Notes under the pieces: model-generated
Database searches by the model: none
What the model was told of the DNA's origin: nothing
Seen by the model: only the letters and a program-made list of their open reading frames with translations
Part shown: piece after piece, positions 55,001 through 62,279 of the stretch
How positions within the stretch are numbered: position 1 is the stretch's first letter
Layout of the letters: the number at the start of each line of letters is the position of its first letter
Translations under genes and position numbers: made by a program
Origin: Tsukamurella ocularis
GTDB taxonomy: Bacteria > Actinomycetota > Actinomycetes > Mycobacteriales > Mycobacteriaceae
Reading direction: 5' to 3'
DNA length: 64,000 nucleotides
Assembly: GCF_024807615.1 (NCBI RefSeq)
Contig: NZ_JANUCJ010000003.1
Span: 868,001-932,000 of the forward strand

Positions 55001-55430
55001 CCCGGGCATTCGCGATCAGCTCGGCGATCCGGTCGGCGGGGTCGATGCCAGCCTGCGCGGACTGGAGCTGCGCCGCCTCGATCTCGGCCTCGACCTGGTA
55101 CACGATCTCCGACTGCTCGAGATTCACCTGCTGCAGACTGCGGGCGAGTTCACCGAGCGCGTGCGAGACGTGGACCAGCGACTCGCCCACGCGGACGATG
55201 CCGATGAAGCTCTGCGCCCACTTGCCCGTCTCGGACTCCAGGAACTCGGAGACGTCGACCTCTGCCAGCTGCGCGGTGGCGGTAGTGCCCTCGCTGGCGA
55301 CGCGGAACGCGTACGACGAGGCCTGGGCGGCGGACAGGGCCCGCGACGCGAGGTCATCGGGCGTCACCTCGTCTTCCCAGATTCCTTCCAGGAGGACGTC
55401 GGCGTGGGGGGTATCAGGGCGATCGATCAC
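52038..55430 (-). CDS. Large ESX-associated accessory/substrate-like protein with acidic repeats
   Basis: 1130 aa, no named family recognised. Residues 1-165 are a long helical region with a single Trp (ETGKWAQSF) that resembles the hairpin of secreted Esp/PE-like proteins. Residues 165-700 are disordered. They hold five copies of a GF[ML]xxGRxPGA-like motif (near 172, 296, 360, 389 and 471), a stretch of N-G-H repeats (about 215-262) and a Glu/Asp/Ala low-complexity block (about 556-697) containing a perfect tandem duplication. Residues 745-1130 form a folded C-terminal domain. Its tail overlaps eccA (ATGA). GTG start with AGGTG upstream. A secreted substrate or docking platform is inferred. 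Confidence 0.85.
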   Translation of the reverse strand: MIDRPDTPHADVLLEGIWEDEVTPDDLASRALSAAQASSYAFRVASEGTTATAQLAEVDVSEFLESETGKWAQSFIGIVRVGESLVHVSHALGELARSLQQVNLEQSEIVYQVEAEIEAAQLQSAQAGIDPADRIAELIANARARAAEVAEKMVTPETTSSTKKPAAALVSGFMAFGRVPGASAEATERNGRVARNGHARSGYAIRNTRAGQDSLAVANGHEVANGHDAATGHEVANGHEAVNGLGAVNGHAGTNGHESAHGQVSAEREVAAPNNAAAAALDAFADSGDEATMDPGFMSFGRTPTGAVPHAGATASVPDEAIAGEPVVENPVEDAALLAAPLEEGIEESADIDAPVIANGFLGLGPAPSASVSAGDAAVPVVPQPLVNGFLALGRTPGAGESAVQGPSSGPIPVVAPTQFLPLPATPAEIVASEASEALGAGVGTPMTLSGAIDGPLPEHEDTRADAMDGDFLSFGRVPGGGGDAPPETTDADDPLAGELNNADDPGADDLDDLDDSALEEGDAAADAEVDFADELDAEADDLLASEEQDEDVIADVEPDIDDRTDEGPAGDEADADEADTDEADTDEAGIDEADADEAGIDEAGTDDADDADEAGEADEADAGEADVDEADTDETGADEADTDEAGIDEAGTDDADDADEAGEADEADAGEADVDEADTDETGADEADTDEAVGEGPEEGSVATGDTVSEQQQDDGGSSRAVPVAAAPEEAAPAEEAAAPADPVGSLAAAAARPVRKSGPVKFSDLLKAANATKVEPARRAPAAFVAAKDPVVPPEGESATPAEPTRSALGEEQAEELTAPAKPAPVLATGPAILGRIEPLVLREKVSPVVQQVHDAVASILGSLRGGPHTPESGLHWAAGLLVKDAETIMAVTTSDAGWLPPGVVIPAGVRVLWNMPAGYRWASIDDPVRQLIEYAEQDGYTLTAVATTHPSRAYAEVVGEENVVGVLRPGAVLPGGRSRFEATVSPARLQHIRSLDREQAERQARALIRDLETQPIAPEHAIGIEAARIDARCFLDERDDVPPAVLEQLHADERALGDALVLDRTPASAEDLTAPAPDAARLRDRMLERAILVATLAAAYHDIESAVYAWTYARFLSSQDQDSEQAR
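53354..53644 (-). repeat. 141-bp perfect tandem duplication inside the acidic region
   Basis: The stretch from 53354 repeats identically 141 bases later and continues to 53644, about 2.06 copies. Each unit encodes 47 residues of Asp/Glu/Ala-rich sequence. It lies in a wider coding tract (53340-53760) made of CGTCGGCCT-like short repeats. The exact identity implies a recent duplication or active slippage. Confidence 0.9.
53984..54917 (-). repeat. Five dispersed coding copies of a GF[ML]xxGRxPGA motif
   Basis: Copies at 54885-54917 (GFMAFGRVPGA), 54515-54545 (GFMSFGRTPT), 54327-54353 (GFLGLGPAP), 54234-54266 (GFLALGRTPGA) and 53984-54019 (DFLSFGRVPGG). They are separated by unrelated acidic linker, so the motif itself is what is kept. 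Confidence 0.8.
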
Positions 55431-55485
55431 TTCGACACCTCACTTCATGCCGGGCGCGGCGCAGCGGCCGCGACGAACGACGTGC

Positions 55486-55809
55486 TCACGATGAAACACT
55501 CACAGTCGACGGGGTCTCGACCCACAGCGACGAGCGCGGAGCGGAGCTGCTCCCGGCCCCGCGACGCGACATACCGGCCGCGGTGAGGGCCTCGGCGGCC
55601 TCGAGCTCGGGCATGACGTCGTCGACGAGGTCCTCGATCGTCCCGACGATCCGTTCGCCGTGAGAGCTCGTGCAGCCCACCGAGGAACTGATCGACGTCA
55701 CGGTCGATCGCAACTGCGCCGTCGCGATAGCTGCGCGTGCCTCGATGGCCCGCGAACCGGCGCTCTGGCCGAGGTTCGCACCGGCGTCCGTATCGGAACT
55801 CAATGCCAC
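55486..55809 (-). CDS. Small helical protein heading the ESX operon
   Basis: 107 aa from a GTG at 55809; a TTG at 55803, six bases after GGGAGG, is an equally likely start. Contains a predicted helix pair (IEARAAIATAQLRSTVTSIS and GTIEDLVDDVMPELEAAEAL) and a Ser-rich tail. No family recognised. The size and helix-turn-helix pattern suggest an Esx/EspF-like protein or a small accessory factor. It ends 55 bases before the large accessory gene on the same strand and is probably first in the ESX transcript. A TACATT box on the minus strand (55870-55875) is a possible -10. Confidence 0.5.
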   Translation of the reverse strand: MALSSDTDAGANLGQSAGSRAIEARAAIATAQLRSTVTSISSSVGCTSSHGERIVGTIEDLVDDVMPELEAAEALTAAGMSRRGAGSSSAPRSSLWVETPSTVSVSS

Positions 55810-56379
55810 CCTCCCGTCCTGCCCAGCCAGACGGCACACACGTACCGACTGAATTCGTTGTCGCAAAAGAATGTACCACTCGTATTGCAACTGCACTTCA
55901 CTGAAGCCGTCCTTGTTTGACCGCAAGACGACAGGTCAGGGCCCACAGGATCGTGATCGACAATTTCGGTTGTCGGTCACGTTGTGCAAGGTCCCGGGTC
56001 GTGACCCTGCGCCGTGATCCCAGGTCTCCGTGCGGCGCCGAAGCGCCGTTTCGCAGATTCCCTAGAACACGTTGCACCGGAATCGAGTTAGCACCGGGCG
56101 ACCTGGCCGGACAGGGAATCACCACCCCGCAGCCGTTGAACCGGGCATCACCCAGCTCCTCGTGCGAGTCTTTCGTGAGCATTCGCACCGGCCGCGAGAA
56201 TTCAGCTTCACCAATTCTCATTCGGCCGCAGCCTACGGGTGGCTCCCCCCGACGGCGACGACTCGCGTTGTCGCTTCCACGACGTTCGAGCGCGCGGCGG
56301 CAGACCTCATGGACAGTGCGGTATCCATCGCCTCATCACGGCCGGGACGCCGCGGGCGCGCGCCACGCGACGTGAACGA
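55810..56379. promoter_or_regulatory. Control region between the ESX locus and the ROK regulator
   Basis: No convincing gene in 570 bases. Contents: a possible minus-strand -10 box TACATT at 55870-55875 for the ESX operon, a 28-base inverted repeat at 55953-55980, a 12-base palindrome GGGTCGTGACCC at 55996-56007, and an 11-base minus-strand match to the amine-operon repeat at 56214-56224. Composition is less GC-rich than the genes around it. The ROK gene reads into this region from the right, so a regulator encoded nearby could act here. Confidence 0.5.
55953..55980. promoter_or_regulatory. 28-base inverted repeat upstream of the ESX operon
   Basis: GTGATCGACAA (55953-55963) and TTGTCGGTCAC (55970-55980) are inverted with one mismatch around a six-base TTTCGG centre. 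Size and symmetry fit a dimeric regulator site, about 80-90 bases upstream of the possible ESX -10 box. An RNA hairpin is the alternative. Confidence 0.5.
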
Positions 56380-57690
56380 TCAGGCGACCGCGCGGGAGAC
56401 GGCACCGAGCGGATCGGTGTAGACACCGTCGAGCGCGGCGGCGCCGGCAGCCTGCTGCTGCACACGCCCACCCGCACCGCTCACGCGGACGGCCCGGCCG
56501 GGCTCGGCCGAAGTGGCCTTCAGCGCGGCGGAGACGTGCGGGAGTATCGCGGTGTGGTCGGTGAAGGCCTGGCCGCCCAGAATCAGCCGGTCCGGGTTGA
56601 AGATGTCGGCCACCAGCGCGGCGGCCTCACCCAGTACCCGGCCGCGCTCGGCGACGATGGCCCGCGCGGTCTCGTTGCCACCATCGGCCAGCTTGTGAAG
56701 ATCCGCAATAGTACGAACCGAAAGCTTTTGCGCGCGAGCAGCATCCACGACAGCAGTATCGGTGACGGCATCCTCGAGGCGGCCAGTGCGCTTCGGATCG
56801 AGCAGCTCGACGTTGCGCGTCGGCAGGTGGCCGATGGTGTGCGGCCCCGACTTCGGCGAGTGCACGGCACCATGCAGCGCCAACGCGACGCCCACCGTCT
56901 CGCGACCGTAGAAGTACAGTGTGGAGCCCTGCGACTCGTACTCCTCGGAGAGGTGCAGCTCGGCGGCGGCCATCGCCTCGACGTGCGGGGCCACCGTCAC
57001 GGGCAAGCCGATTGCGCCCGAAAGGCGTTCGCCCAGAGCGACGTCCTTCCAGCCGAGGCGCGGGTGGTCGGCGACCACACCGCGGTCGTCCACGCGGCCG
57101 CCAATGGCGACGCCAGCGCCCAGAACGGTACGACCGTCCCACCGGGCGAGAAAGCGCCGCGCGCTGGTGGCGATCACCGACAGCACCTCGCCGGGCTCGC
57201 CGCTCTCGGGCGTAGGGATCTGGATGGCGCCGATCACCTTGCCGGCGACGTCGTGCATGGTCACCGTGCTCACCCGGAAGCCGATGTGGATGCCCAAGGC
57301 GACGGGGCCGTTCGGGTCGACCTCGAGCGGCAGACGCGGCCGACCGACGACGCCGCTCGCCGCGCGGTCGGCGCGCTCGCGCACCAGACCGGCCTCGATC
57401 AGCGCCGTGACCTGGCGATTCACAGTGGCGGCCGACAGCTGTGTCTCGCGGACAATCTCGTCGCGAAGCACGAGGCCGCCGCGGCGGATGACACGCAGCA
57501 CGGCCGCCGCGGGCTTCTCCGAGACCCGCAGCTGAGGGGCGAAGACGCGGGCGGGGGCGGCGGTGCGGGCCGGGCGCTCGCCGACGGTGGGCCGGGCCAG
57601 AGGGTTGCGCGGTCGGGCGACGCGGGCCTGCGCGGGGCGGGCCTGCGGGGCGCGGTTGGCAGAAGCGGCGGGAAGATCAACGACGGTCAT
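56380..57690 (-). CDS. ROK-family transcriptional regulator (Rv0485-like)
   Basis: 436 aa. A basic, Pro/Ala-rich 50-residue N-terminus is followed by a winged HTH (about 60-115: VLRDEIVRETQLSAATVNRQ) and a ROK sugar-kinase-like domain (125-430: LGIHIGFRVSTVTMHDVAG). The ROK zinc cysteines (CxCGxxGC) are absent: GHLPTRNVELLDPKRTGRLE occupies that position. The length and the next-door PE/PPE locus recall M. tuberculosis Rv0485, which controls a pe/ppe pair. Regulation of this ESX locus is a testable inference. ATG with GAGGAA upstream. Confidence 0.88.
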   Translation of the reverse strand: MTVVDLPAASANRAPQARPAQARVARPRNPLARPTVGERPARTAAPARVFAPQLRVSEKPAAAVLRVIRRGGLVLRDEIVRETQLSAATVNRQVTALIEAGLVRERADRAASGVVGRPRLPLEVDPNGPVALGIHIGFRVSTVTMHDVAGKVIGAIQIPTPESGEPGEVLSVIATSARRFLARWDGRTVLGAGVAIGGRVDDRGVVADHPRLGWKDVALGERLSGAIGLPVTVAPHVEAMAAAELHLSEEYESQGSTLYFYGRETVGVALALHGAVHSPKSGPHTIGHLPTRNVELLDPKRTGRLEDAVTDTAVVDAARAQKLSVRTIADLHKLADGGNETARAIVAERGRVLGEAAALVADIFNPDRLILGGQAFTDHTAILPHVSAALKATSAEPGRAVRVSGAGGRVQQQAAGAAALDGVYTDPLGAVSRAVA

Positions 57691-58226
57691 GGTTCCTCGA
57701 AGTGTGTGCGTACGCCGCGACCTCCGGGGCTACCCCGGGCGCTGGCGTGAAATGGAGTTGTCGAAGGAGATCAGCCCAGGTGAGAGGGCCGGCAGAATTG
57801 CGAGCGGGAACGCTCAGCAGCAACACATTCGACAGTGCACGCGAACCATGGGGAGACGGCAGCCCAGCGCGACGGTCTCATAACCGACGCGCAGATGGGC
57901 CTCAAGACTCCCGGACATGTGTTGAAAGTAGCACCCCGCACCGCCGGGCGCACAAGCGCAACGAGCTGAATTGCGATGCACGTCACATCTTGGTTGCCCC
58001 GCCTCTCTTCCCAAACCGGCCCGTTCCGGGGTCGCGGCGAAGCATTCGCATCGTCACCCACCACGACCCCGGTTTCAGAACGCATGCCGCGGAAAAGCGG
58101 TAGCGCGCCGCCCGCGCCGGCTCCTATACTCGGCGCCATGCTGTCCTGAGACGTCCTCGGCCCTGCCGCTCGCACCCGGTGTGTCCACTCCACCCGTCGC
58201 GGCCCTGACGACCTCAAGGAGCATTG
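57691..58226. promoter_or_regulatory. Divergent control region of ROK and ABC-F genes
   Basis: The 536 bases hold no gene of normal size. GAGCG/CGCTC dyad at 57802-57815. TATACT (58125-58130) is the best -10 box in the window and should drive the ABC-F gene; transcription from it would begin at about 58137-58138, exactly at a three-codon ORF (see next entry). The sequence from 57960 to 58100 is unremarkable. Confidence 0.5.
58138..58149 (+). CDS. Possible leaderless three-codon upstream ORF (Met-Leu-Ser)
   Basis: ATG CTG TCC TGA follows TATACT by seven bases, the same geometry as the leaderless genes here. It would be the 5' end of the ABC-F mRNA, 77 bases before the ABC-F start. Tiny upstream ORFs regulate several antibiotic-resistance ABC-F genes by ribosome stalling; whether this one does is unknown. 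Confidence 0.35.
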   Translation: MLS

Positions 58227-59762
58227 ATGGCTACCTCTCTCGCTGTTTCCGCACTCTCCCTGCGCTGGCCCGACGGCACCGTCGTCTTCGACGACCTGAG
58301 CTTCACCATCCCGGCTGGGCGCGCGGCCCTGGTCGGCGCCAACGGCGCCGGCAAGAGCACCCTGCTGCGCATCCTCGCAGGTCGGATCAGCCCGACGGCG
58401 GGATCGGTGAGCGGCACGGGCGTCGTCGGCTACGTGCCCCAGCACCCGCAGGCCCGGCCCGAGGACACCCTCGCAGACGCGCTCGGCATCGGCGGCACCG
58501 TCGCCGCGCTGCGCCGCATCGAGGGAGGCTCCGCCGAACCTGAGGACTTCGAGGCCGTCGGCGACGACTGGGACGTCGAGGAGCGCGCGACCGCGGTCCT
58601 CGACGGCCTGGGCCTGCGGCTCGGGGCCCTGGACCGCGCCGTCGGCACGCTGTCCGGCGGCGAGGCGACCCTGCTCGCGATCGCCGGTCAGCTGCTCCTG
58701 CGGCCCGACACCCTGCTCCTCGACGAGCCGACCAACAACCTCGACGAGCGGGCCCGCGGCCTGCTCACCGAGGCGTTGGAGCGGTTCGCCGGCACGGCCG
58801 TGGTGGTCAGCCACGACCTCACGCTGCTCGAGCGCATGCACTCAACGGTGGAGCTCTATCGTGGGTCCGCCCGTGTCTTCGGCGGGCCGTACTCGCACTA
58901 CCGCGAGGTGCTCGACGCCGAACAGGCGGCGGCGGAACAGGCCGTCACCACCGCCAAGGGCGACCTCAAGTCGCAGCAGCGCGACCTGATCGAGGCCCGG
59001 ACCAAGCTCGACAGGCGCAAGCGGTACGCCGACAGAGCCGAGGCGGAGAAGCGCGTGCCGCCGATCCTGGCGGGTCTGCTCAAGCAGAAGGCGGAGGTGT
59101 CGGCGGGGAAGCACCGCGTCCTCCACGAGGGCAGAGTCGACTCCGCCCGCGATGCCCTCGACCAGGCGCGCGAGGGCGTGCGCGACGACCGTTCGGTCCG
59201 CATCACCATGCCCGAACCTGGGCCTGGCGTGCACCGGCTCCAGCTGGACGACGGTCCGCTGCGGGTCATGGGCCTGGAGCGGATCGCACTCGTGGGCCCC
59301 AACGGCGCCGGCAAGACGACGGTGCTGCGCCGCGCCATCGCCGCCGCGCGGGCCGCGGAGCCGCCGACGGTGATCGGCTACGTCCCGCAGGACGTCCGCT
59401 TCGGGCCCGCCGAGGAGGGCTCACTGCTCGACGCCGTGCGAGACGCCCACCCCGACCTCGACGCGCAGCACGCTCACGCCGCGCTGGCTCGGATGCTGTT
59501 CCGGGGGCGGCAGTCGGAGCGGATAGTGAATACCCTCAGCGGCGGCGAACGCCTGCGGCTCGCCCTGGCGATCGCGCTGCTCGGGGATCCGGCACCGTCG
59601 CTGCTAGCGCTGGACGAGCCGACCAACAACCTCGACGTCCCGTCAGTAGAGCTGCTGGTGGAGGCTCTGAAGTCGTGGGAGGGGGCGCTCGTCGTCGTCT
59701 CGCACGACCGCGCTTTCCTCGACCTGCTGGATCTGACCCGCGAGGTCCAGATCACCCGCTGA
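58227..59762 (+). CDS. ABC-F subfamily ATPase
   Basis: 511 aa soluble protein with two ABC domains and no membrane part. NBD1 has GANGAGKST, signature LSGGEATLLAIAG and DEPTNNLD. NBD2 has GPNGAGKTT, LSGGERLRLALA and DEPTNNLD. A charged linker of about 70 residues (250-330) with KGDLKSQQRDLIEARTKLDR is the P-site-tRNA interaction motif. ABC-F proteins act on ribosomes to relieve stalls or antibiotic inhibition. The ATG at 58227 has AAGGA upstream. Which stress or drug it serves cannot be read from the sequence. Confidence 0.92.
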   Translation: MATSLAVSALSLRWPDGTVVFDDLSFTIPAGRAALVGANGAGKSTLLRILAGRISPTAGSVSGTGVVGYVPQHPQARPEDTLADALGIGGTVAALRRIEGGSAEPEDFEAVGDDWDVEERATAVLDGLGLRLGALDRAVGTLSGGEATLLAIAGQLLLRPDTLLLDEPTNNLDERARGLLTEALERFAGTAVVVSHDLTLLERMHSTVELYRGSARVFGGPYSHYREVLDAEQAAAEQAVTTAKGDLKSQQRDLIEARTKLDRRKRYADRAEAEKRVPPILAGLLKQKAEVSAGKHRVLHEGRVDSARDALDQAREGVRDDRSVRITMPEPGPGVHRLQLDDGPLRVMGLERIALVGPNGAGKTTVLRRAIAAARAAEPPTVIGYVPQDVRFGPAEEGSLLDAVRDAHPDLDAQHAHAALARMLFRGRQSERIVNTLSGGERLRLALAIALLGDPAPSLLALDEPTNNLDVPSVELLVEALKSWEGALVVVSHDRAFLDLLDLTREVQITR

Positions 59763-59779
59763 TCGCTTGGAAAATCGGT

Positions 59780-59825
59780 CGATTTCGGCGTCGCACCGCT
59801 CTATGCGCGCGCCATGCCGAAATCG
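59780..59825 (+). terminator. Hairpin after the ABC-F gene
   Basis: CGATTTCGGC (59780-59789) pairs perfectly with GCCGAAATCG (59816-59825), loop 26 bases. It lies 18 bases after the ABC-F stop and upstream of the Fic promoter. Confidence 0.5.
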
Positions 59826-59864
59826 GCGGAATCCTCGACGACCGAGGCTCGATAAGCTGCGGGG

Positions 59865-60695
59865 ATGGAGCGGGCGACGATGGCGGGGGCGATCGCCAAC
59901 AGCGTGCTCGAGGGATGGGCGCCCACACCGCTCGACACCAAGCGGCTGCTCGCGCTGGCGGATGGCGCCGTCACCCTCGATGACTACGTCGCCGGCGCGA
60001 TCGACCGCTCACTCGCCAGCGCCGAGATCGGCCCGCCCGACTGCATCGACGTGCCGCTCGACTTCTCGGACACCTGCTACCCGGGCACGCGAATCCTGCG
60101 CAATCGCTTCGGGATCCGCGATCCGTACGTGCTGCGGCAACTCGAGTTCGAGATCGGGGCCGCCCAGCAGTACGGCATCGAGACCGGGCTGCTCGCGGTG
60201 CCCGCCACCTTCGACGCGGCGCATCTGGTCGCGATCCACCGAGCCTTGTTCGGCGCGATCTACCCGTGGGCGGGCGAGTTCCGCCGCTACGACATGGGGC
60301 TGCGGGACCAGACCTTTGGGGCCGCGTTGATCGAGCGCTACCTCGACGATGCGACGGTGATCCTGCAGTTGCCCCACCAGCCCTTCGCGCAGGCGGCGTC
60401 GCCGAGCGACCGCGCGCGACGGGCCTACGCGCATCGCGCCGCGACGGCGTACGCCTACCTCAACTGCGCGCACCCGTTCCGCGAGGGCAACGGACGCGCC
60501 GCGAAGACACTGCTGCAGCTGGTCGCAGCTCGTGCCGGGTACCGCTTCGATTTCTCCGCCGTCACGAAGGCGCAGTGGGACGGCTCCTCCCGCCGGTCCG
60601 CCCCCGACTCCGGCCACTACCGCCCCGACACGCACGCCCTGTACCGCGTGTTCGAAGCGATCACCGTGCCCGCGGCCTCCGATCAGAGCCGGTAG
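59865..60695 (+). CDS. Fic-domain protein with fused VbhA-like N-terminal segment
   Basis: 276 aa. The Fic motif HPFREGNGRAAK starts at His203 and is complete, so AMP transfer (or a related nucleotide transfer) to a protein hydroxyl is expected. Residues 6-50 (ANSVLEGWAPTPLD, then DDYVAGAID) resemble the VbhA antitoxin, fused in cis. The inhibitory motif is normally S/TxxxEG; here Glu16-Gly17 has Asn12 at the first position. TAAGCT (59853-59858) six bases before the ATG fixes the start and suggests a leaderless message. The stop overlaps the convergent YcaQ-type gene by 13 bases. Target unknown. Confidence 0.87.
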   Translation: MERATMAGAIANSVLEGWAPTPLDTKRLLALADGAVTLDDYVAGAIDRSLASAEIGPPDCIDVPLDFSDTCYPGTRILRNRFGIRDPYVLRQLEFEIGAAQQYGIETGLLAVPATFDAAHLVAIHRALFGAIYPWAGEFRRYDMGLRDQTFGAALIERYLDDATVILQLPHQPFAQAASPSDRARRAYAHRAATAYAYLNCAHPFREGNGRAAKTLLQLVAARAGYRFDFSAVTKAQWDGSSRRSAPDSGHYRPDTHALYRVFEAITVPAASDQSR

Positions 60696-61840
60696 CCCTC
60701 GAGCCCCAACCAGCCGGCCATCTCAGCGACGGTCTGTTCCAGCGCGGCCTCCGACGCGGCGTCGCGGCCGCCGGGTTCCCACGTGGTCGAGTGGATCAGC
60801 AGCTCACCTGCAGCGCGGTCGGCCTTGACGTCGCAGCGCGCGACGATCCGGTCGCCGAACAGGAAGGGCAGCACGTAGTAGCCGTGCACCCGCTTCTCCT
60901 TGGGCGTGTAGATCTCGATCCGGTAGAAGAAGTCGAACAGCGCCTCTGCCCGCTCGCGCTGCCACACGACGGGGTCGAAGGGCGAGAGCAGCGCCCGCGC
61001 CGCCAGCGCCCGGGGCCGCTTGGCGTCCGCATGCAGGTAGACGGTGCCGGGCCACCAGTCCGCCTCCACCGGCAGGAGCTCGCCCGTCTCCACGAGCTTC
61101 TCGACGGCGGGCGCGGCCTGCGCCGTGGACAGCCGGAAGTAGTCGCGCAGGCAGCGCAGCGTCCCGATACCGTGCGCCTTCGCCGACTGACGCAGCAGCT
61201 CGACGAACGCCTCCTCGTCGGAGACCTCCCGCTCCGCGAGCGGGCCGAGCACCGTCGAGGTGGGGGCGTACAGCCGCTCGAACTGGCTGGTGCGGCCGGC
61301 GCTGGTGACCTCGCCGGCGTGGAAGAGCACCTCCAGCCCCTCCTTCACCGACGACCAGTTCCAGCCCCAGTGCGTCTTCTCCACCACCTGCTCGTGCTCC
61401 AGGTGTGCCTCCAGCCCGCGGGCGGTGAGCGGCGGCAGCTCGGCCAGCGCGCCGCGCAGCCGGTCCAGCTGGCCGGGGTGCCGGGCGTCGTAGCTCGCGA
61501 ACCGCTGCGACACCCGGTCCGCGGTCCGACGGTGCCGCAGCAGCGGCCAGGTCTCGGGCGGCACCAGCGAGGCCTCGTGCGCCCATGCCTCCACGAGCCG
61601 GCGCGGGTTCTTGTCGCGGGCGCGGTCGAGCAGCGCGGTGTCGTAGCCGCCGAGGCGCGCGAAGACCGGGAGGTACTGGCTGCGGGCGACCACGTTGACG
61701 CTGTCGATCTGGATCAGTTTGAGGCGGTCGATCGTCTTCTGGACATGCCGCATCGTCGGCGCCGAGGTGCCTGCGAAGCCCGGCTCGAAGCCCTGGGCGG
61801 CGAGGGCGATCCGCCGCGCCTGGGGTTGGGTGACCCTCAT
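60683..61840 (-). CDS. YcaQ/AlkX-type winged-helix DNA glycosylase
   Basis: 385 aa member of the HTH_42 family, which unhooks interstrand DNA crosslinks and removes alkylated bases. The catalytic Q-x-D motif is Gln44-Ile-Asp46 in LIQIDSVNVVARSQY, as in E. coli YcaQ. Winged-helix repeats follow (HGIGTLRCLRDYFRL) and a C-terminal strand domain with HGYYVLPFL. The ATG overlaps the Nudix stop by four bases, so the two are coupled: one repairs DNA and the other probably cleans or hydrolyses nucleotides. Confidence 0.88.
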   Translation of the reverse strand: MRVTQPQARRIALAAQGFEPGFAGTSAPTMRHVQKTIDRLKLIQIDSVNVVARSQYLPVFARLGGYDTALLDRARDKNPRRLVEAWAHEASLVPPETWPLLRHRRTADRVSQRFASYDARHPGQLDRLRGALAELPPLTARGLEAHLEHEQVVEKTHWGWNWSSVKEGLEVLFHAGEVTSAGRTSQFERLYAPTSTVLGPLAEREVSDEEAFVELLRQSAKAHGIGTLRCLRDYFRLSTAQAAPAVEKLVETGELLPVEADWWPGTVYLHADAKRPRALAARALLSPFDPVVWQRERAEALFDFFYRIEIYTPKEKRVHGYYVLPFLFGDRIVARCDVKADRAAGELLIHSTTWEPGGRDAASEAALEQTVAEMAGWLGLEGYRL

Positions 61841-62241
61841 GCGCTCGGCGCGCCCGCCAACCGCGGGAAGAGGTACTGCGCCAGCATCGGCGCGATGGTC
61901 ACGTCGCCGTGGTCGGCCGGGTCCAGCCAGCGGGCCTCGACGATCTCGGCCGCGGCCCGCGGCTCGACCCGCAGCGCGGTGGCGAAGACCGTGGACTCGA
62001 TGTCGGTGTTCGCCTCATTCGCGGCGGGGCCGCGCCACGACACCAGGTGGGTGAGATCCGTCGTCGTCAGCGCGACGCCGAGCTCCTCGTCGACCTCGCG
62101 GACCGCGCAGTCGATCGCGGCCTCCCCCGGCTCCAGCTTGCCGCCGGGCAGCATGAAGGCGTCGGTACCGCGTTTGCGCACCGTGAGCACCCGCCCGGCG
62201 TCGTCCCGGAAACACACCGCAGCGACCGTCAGCACGTCCAT
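61837..62241 (-). CDS. Nudix hydrolase
   Basis: 134 aa. Nudix box complete from Gly34 to Val56 (G-x5-E-x7-REVDEELGV), binding the divalent metal that cleaves a nucleoside-diphosphate-linked substrate. The substrate (oxidised dNTP, ADP-ribose or another) is not evident. TAGGGT on the minus strand (62248-62253) six bases before the ATG shows a leaderless start. Upstream gene of a coupled pair with the YcaQ-type glycosylase. Confidence 0.9.
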   Translation of the reverse strand: MDVLTVAAVCFRDDAGRVLTVRKRGTDAFMLPGGKLEPGEAAIDCAVREVDEELGVALTTTDLTHLVSWRGPAANEANTDIESTVFATALRVEPRAAAEIVEARWLDPADHGDVTIAPMLAQYLFPRLAGAPSA

Positions 62242-62279
62242 GCCGCAACCCTAGCGACGGCCACCGACAGGTTCTTCGC

